From positions 1 to 12,500 of the forward strand of contig JABUQX010022026.1 of assembly GCA_015478945.1 (NCBI GenBank): DNA of 12,500 nucleotides, given 5' to 3'. Source of the stretch: Trachelipus rathkii (Eukaryota > Arthropoda > Malacostraca > Isopoda > Trachelipodidae). The notes under the pieces were generated by a model that was given only the letters and a program-made list of their open reading frames with translations, was not told the DNA's origin and made no database searches. The position numbers and the translations under genes are program-made. Shown here one piece after another: positions 9,044 to 12,500 of the stretch. Every line of letters starts with the position of its first letter. Position 1 is the stretch's first letter.

Positions 9044-9118
9044 CAAATTGATGTCAATTTCTTCTTCTTCTTCTTCATCTCAGTTTGTTACTTTCATTTT
9101 ATTTATCAAGTTTCATCT

Positions 9119-11091
9119 CTATAATGTTTTGACATTTATTATTTCTTCTGTATCATTACCATTCTCATTTAAATTATCTATCATGTTTTCATTTCTTTCT
9201 TCTTCATATTCATCCTTTTTATCTTCAAGTTCATTATTATTTTCATTTAATTTACTTTTTTGAATTCTTGTTGAATGAACTTTTGATACAGCTCTTAAAG
9301 TACCTCCATGTTTTACTATGATGGTTTTTCCATCTACACACATTATTTTAGCTGGTCCTCTCCATTCTTTATCAATGTTTCTTTTATAATATACTTCTTC
9401 ACCTATATTTATATTTTTTGACATGTGTTCTCTTATTTGACTTCTCAATGCACGTTTTATTTTTTCTGAACTTTCATTTTCTATATGTATTTTTCTAGCA
9501 TGTTCTATTGTTTCTAATAATTCTTTAATCATGTCATCAGTATCTCTCTTTTCACTCATTATTATGTTATCACAATCTATTATGTTTGGTATTCCTATGT
9601 TTCTTCCAAAAACAAGTTGGTTAGGAGCATATCCCAAATAATTTGTTAATCCATTCTTAGCAAAAACTGCCCATGCCATGCTATTCTTTTTATCATGTCC
9701 TTCTTGTTTTAACTTGTATAATGATTCCTTAAGTAACCCTACTACTTTTTCACATAAACCATTACTCCATGGGCTTTCTGCCGCTGTACTCATTAATTTG
9801 ATATTCAATTTTGTCGTAAAAGTTTCCATATCTTCGTTTTGAAATTCTCTTCCTGCATCAGACATAATACTATTAGGACTTCCAAAATATATAATCCATT
9901 TTTCGATTAACCTTTCTATAATTTCTTTACTGGTTTTATTTTTTAACCATACTGCCTGTGTATATCTTGTTGCATGGTCTATTATTACTAAAAATTTATT
10001 ACTTTCAAATTCTCCCACATCTAGTTGAATTAGTTCATTAAATTTATTTGCTAATGGCAAACCTACTACAGGTCTTGGTGGAGTTTTCTTATATTTTTTA
10101 CATATTTCGCATTCTTTCACAATTTGCTCCAATTCTTTTCTTACATTATTCCAAAAATCTTCTTTTATTTGTTTTTGATTAGCATTCTTTATTGTTTTAA
10201 ATAATTTTTCTATTCCACAATGAGCAAATTGTCTATGTAGCTTTTTTAATTTTTCTTTTCTATCTTTTTCTTTTATCCAATTGTCTTTAAATTGACTAAT
10301 CCAACATGTTTTCTTTTGTTTTCTATTCAATAGTATGCAGGAATGTCCTCCTTCATTATCAAATGTCTGTACTTTCTGTAGATTAAGATCACAAATATCA
10401 ACAGTTCCATCTTCAATGTTAATTTTTAATTTCATTCTTTTCATTGCTGATTTACCTAATAATAAAGGTATATCACCCTCTAATACATTGATTTTTAAAT
10501 CAAAACTCTTTCCTTTGATTTTACAAGGCAATAATATTTCTTTTAATATTTTATATTCTGTTTTTCCAAATACAAAACAACCATTTTTAAATTTTTGTGT
10601 GTCATCTATATATTGTAATTCTTCATTAGTTAATCCACTAATCAATTTTGTTAATCCTAATTCTATTACTGTTTCTATACTTCCTGTATCTATAATAGCC
10701 ACTACATCTTCTTGATATTTAATTTCTTTAGAGTCATTACATTCTTCATTCTTATTGAAAAATGTTCTATTTAGTTTTCTTTCTTCTAAATCTCCCTCTA
10801 ATTCATTTCTTCTTTCTTCTTTTTCTGTATTAATAATAGAGTTAATTTTTTCTAAATATAGTTTTTCATTATTTCTTTCTATAAAAAATATAGATTTATT
10901 ATTTTTATCTTCTATTGGTTCATTTTCTTTACAATTTTTCATTATGTGTCCTTCTTTTTTACATTTCCAACACACATTATTATATTCTTCATTCCAATAG
11001 CAATCTTCTGTTTTATGATTATTCCGTTTACAAATACCACATTTATTAAAATTAAATGTTCTTTCTCTCCAGTAACATTCTTCAGTGTATG
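9119..11091 (-). pseudogene. Zinc knuckles 2-3, aspartic protease and integrase (Pol N-terminal part)
   Basis: Open from about 11091 to the TAG at 9121-9119; residue numbers count from the GTG (Val) at 10975. Upstream of that codon is CGICKRNNHKTEDC and then CWKCKKEGHIMKNC, both CX2CX4HX4C knuckles. The protease has AIIDTGS (Asp96) and LLLGKSAMKRM. The integrase HHCC zinc site is H247, H252, C289 and C292. The core has LDVGEF (Asp319), MSDAGREF (Asp373) and LCEKVV (Glu409), an exact DD35E spacing. A C-terminal module EEVYYKRNIDKEWRGPAKI, then VDGKTIIVKHGGT, resembles the GPY/F-like SH3 fold of Ty3 and retroviral integrases more than the usual copia tail. A charged linker leads to the stop. 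The protease cuts the polyprotein and integrase inserts the cDNA. Confidence 0.9.
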
Positions 11092-11711
11092 ATTATTGTA
11101 TTTACATATTGTACAAAATTTATTTTTATTATACCAATTTTCATTTTTAGTGCCTTCTTTTTCTACAATTTCACATACTGATTCCATCATATTTACAATT
11201 GATTCTTTAGTTGTTAGGAAAATATTTGTTTTAATTCCTTCTTTTCTTCAGATACTTCTCTCCATACCTTCATATTAGAGTTACTTATCAATTGGTATGA
11301 ATGTACCTTATCACTTATTTTAATGTCATCCAGTTTTTCACAATCTCTTTTTGCTTTATCATACCTTGCTACATATTCTCTGAAAGATTCTCCTTTCCTT
11401 TGTTGCATATTCAATAATGTTTGTACTTTAAGATAACTTTCTTGTTCTTTATTTCTACTATATCTTTCTTTTAAGGTACTTATAATTATTTCTACTCCAT
11501 TTTCTGTCCATATTTCTTTTTCATTTAATGACATAATTACTTCTAGTGGTTCTCCTGCTAAACCTCCTATTATTTGTGCTATTTTAGTTTTTTCCTTTTC
11601 TTCAGATACTTCTCTCCATACTTTTAACTTGAATAAGTATTCTTCAAAAGATTCTTCTTTTTTTCCACTAAATTTAGGTGTTATTAAATTCATTTTTCTT
11701 TCTTTGTTCAT
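11091..11711 (-). pseudogene. Gag (capsid-like) with first zinc knuckle, frameshifted
   Basis: From the ATG at 11711, MNLITPKFSGKKEESFEEYL and KVWREVSEEK begin a 165-codon run to a stop at 11216-11214. LKERYSRNKEQESYLK, GESFREYVARYDKA and DKVHSYQLI have the look of the copia Gag (UBN2/DUF4219-like) helical domain. A second frame, open from about 11240 and with an ATG at 11190, carries MMESVCEIVEKEG and the first knuckle CTICKYNNH; it then loses frame near 11090, one base out from the knuckles that follow. Gag would bind RNA and form particles. The tail of the first run repeats KVWREVSEEK because of a 27-bp duplication. An upstream ATG at 11823 opens 33 codons with MSKEEDENTAKEIL, one base out of frame, and may be the real N-terminus. 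Confidence 0.8.
11241..11267 (-). repeat. 27-bp direct duplication inside gag (second copy; first copy at 11595-11621)
   Basis: The plus-strand word from CTTTTCTTCAGATAC to TCTCTCCATAC is identical at 11241-11267 and 11595-11621, 354 bp apart. Both copies are read in the same frame and encode VWREVSEEK. The downstream copy sits next to a frame break. Confidence 0.93.
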
Positions 11712-11823
11712 TTGTTACTCCTTTTTCTTTACTATCTATCAGTTCCTTTATCATGTCGGTTAGTTTATCCATTGTTATTTTTAGAATTTCTTTTGCAGTA
11801 TTTTCATCTTCTTCTTTTGACAT

Positions 11824-11877
11824 TTTGTTTGTTTATTTTATTAGGTCTAATTTGATTATAAAATGATTAAAGTAAAA
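11824..11877 (-). other. Untranslated leader between 5' LTR and gag
   Basis: Only about 54 nt separate the LTR edge from the first ATG at 11823. The primer-binding site should begin at 11877, but the minus-strand sequence there (TTTTACTTTAATCATTTT) does not match a tRNA 3' end that I recognise. Confidence 0.5.
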
Positions 11878-12220
11878 TATAGTTATTCTTACCATTCAAT
11901 TTCTTCTCGAAGATATTACTGGTTGGAGTTTTTATTTCCATTTTTAATTTGGATTGAAGATGTCATAAATTTGTGATATAAGTTTCTTTTTCTTGTTCTT
12001 GAAAGGTTCTTATATACATAGCTTTCTTTATTTATTCCTTCTTGATTTTTATTATTTGTTACTTTGTTTATTTTTTATTTACTTTTACTTTTTTATAATA
12101 TTTAAATTTTATTTCTTTATTTTTAACCATAAATTACTCAATTAAGATTATAATCAAATTTTCACCTATATTATAATAATTCTATATCAATTTTTGCTGT
12201 AATGAGAAAAAAAGATTAAA

Positions 12221-12231
<11 letters not shown>
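11878..12231 (-). repeat. 5' LTR of the copia element, outer end eroded
   Basis: This is the partner of 6833-7193. Its inner end reads TA at 11878-11879 where the other copy has TG, so the terminal CA of the LTR (minus strand) is mutated. The outer end matches through GTAATGAGAA (12199-12208) and then drifts into poly-A and (TA)n, so 12231 is set by alignment, not by a visible CA. Small indels in T runs (for example 11888, 11923-11936) distinguish the copies. Promoter and RNA start should lie here; no clear TATA box can be picked in such AT-rich DNA. Confidence 0.88.
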
Positions 12232-12257
<26 letters not shown>

Positions 12258-12325
12258 ATATATATATATATATAATATATATATATATATATAATTATAT
12301 ATATATATATATATTATATAATTAT
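12222..12325. repeat. (TA)n microsatellite overlapping the LTR edge
   Basis: About 100 nt of TA with TAATTA phase slips, directly outside the copia 5' LTR. It hides the insertion junction and any target-site duplication. Confidence 0.95.
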
Positions 12326-12500
12326 TATCACTTTTTTCCCAGACTGGGGTAAGGTGCTTATTATGCACCGAAAAAAGAAAAGTAGTAGTAGAAGAACATG
12401 ACACAAGTCATATATACCTTTATATAACTAATATACCTATTCAGTGAGAATCGTCGCAGTAAAACAGTCCCCTAAGAGCAATACGGGACCAGCAAGACGG
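12326..12500. other. Unassigned right end, possible repeat fragment
   Basis: There is no coding signal. Two small inverted repeats stand close together: CCCAGACTGGG (12340-12350) and GGTGC-TTATTAT-GCACC (about 12354-12370). Then comes AT-rich DNA and a more GC-balanced end (from 12440). It could be the tail of another repeat entering from the right, but I cannot name it. Confidence 0.5.

Larger units (their letters stand above)
6833..12231 (-). mobile_element. Ty1/copia-class LTR retrotransposon, near full length
   Basis: A 5.4-kb element on the minus strand with LTRs at both ends, a polypurine tract beside the 3' LTR, and coding order Gag, protease, integrase, RT, RNase H. Integrase ahead of RT places it in the copia class rather than Ty3/gypsy. 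The reading frame is broken at several places, so it cannot move by itself as read. Both outer flanks are AT-rich or (TA)n. No target-site duplication could be read because the right terminus merges with the microsatellite. No standard primer-binding site is obvious next to the 5' LTR (about 11877 leftwards). Confidence 0.93.

Noticed and set aside
8127..11278. Several plus-strand frames rich in Phe/Leu/Ser
   Set aside because: They are complements of the A-rich copia Pol and Gag coding strand and have no domain content.
6828..12236. Target-site duplication of the copia element
   Set aside because: The left flank is GAAAAA and the right flank is (TA)n with an eroded LTR end; no convincing 5-bp match can be claimed.
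1..12500. CRISPR array, bacterial operon or host protein-coding gene
   Set aside because: No spacer-repeat array or operon-like gene run is present; all coding similarity is to eukaryotic mobile elements.

Overview
The window looks like repeat-packed, AT-rich nuclear DNA of an invertebrate animal. I see no host gene. The reasons are long (TA)n microsatellites, a tRNA-derived SINE, two kinds of non-LTR retrotransposon, a hAT-like DNA transposon relict and a nearly complete Ty1/copia-class LTR retrotransposon. A mollusc, perhaps a cephalopod, is a plausible host, but this is an impression from composition and element types, not something the sequence proves.

Layout, left to right: (1) 1-~1065, minus strand: the 5' part of a Jockey/I/CR1-like non-LTR element running off the left edge, with a short hydrophobic leader, a 2A-like ribosome-skipping motif, a PHD/RING-like cysteine cluster and an AP-type endonuclease broken by frameshifts. 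(2) ~1083-1460: (TA)n. (3) 1461-4219, plus: a hAT-like transposon bounded by short imperfect terminal inverted repeats; its transposase has several frameshifts and stops. (4) 4220-4337: (TA)n. (5) ~4338-4793, plus: a tRNA-headed SINE, then a (TAAC)n tail to 4947 and (TA)n to ~5336. (6) 5337-~6283, minus: a 5'-truncated, decayed LINE reverse transcriptase and 3' end. (7) ~6330-6545: a degenerate minisatellite with a period near 47 bp. (8) 6546-6832: AT-rich filler with (TA)n. (9) 6833-~12231, minus: a copia-class LTR element with two LTRs, a polypurine tract, Gag with zinc knuckles, protease, integrase, reverse transcriptase and RNase H. (10) ~12222-12325: (TA)n, then an unassigned right end.

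The elements do not cooperate as one system; they are independent insertions, nearly all bordered by (TA)n tracts. Within the copia element the order Gag-PR-IN-RT-RH on one strand is that of a single replication unit. Its LTRs remain close to identical, yet its coding region has several reading-frame breaks. The most interesting items are the 2A motif at the head of the non-LTR ORF, the divergent integrase/RT motifs, triple zinc knuckle and 27-bp gag duplication of the copia element, and the hAT-like relict with recognisable ends.
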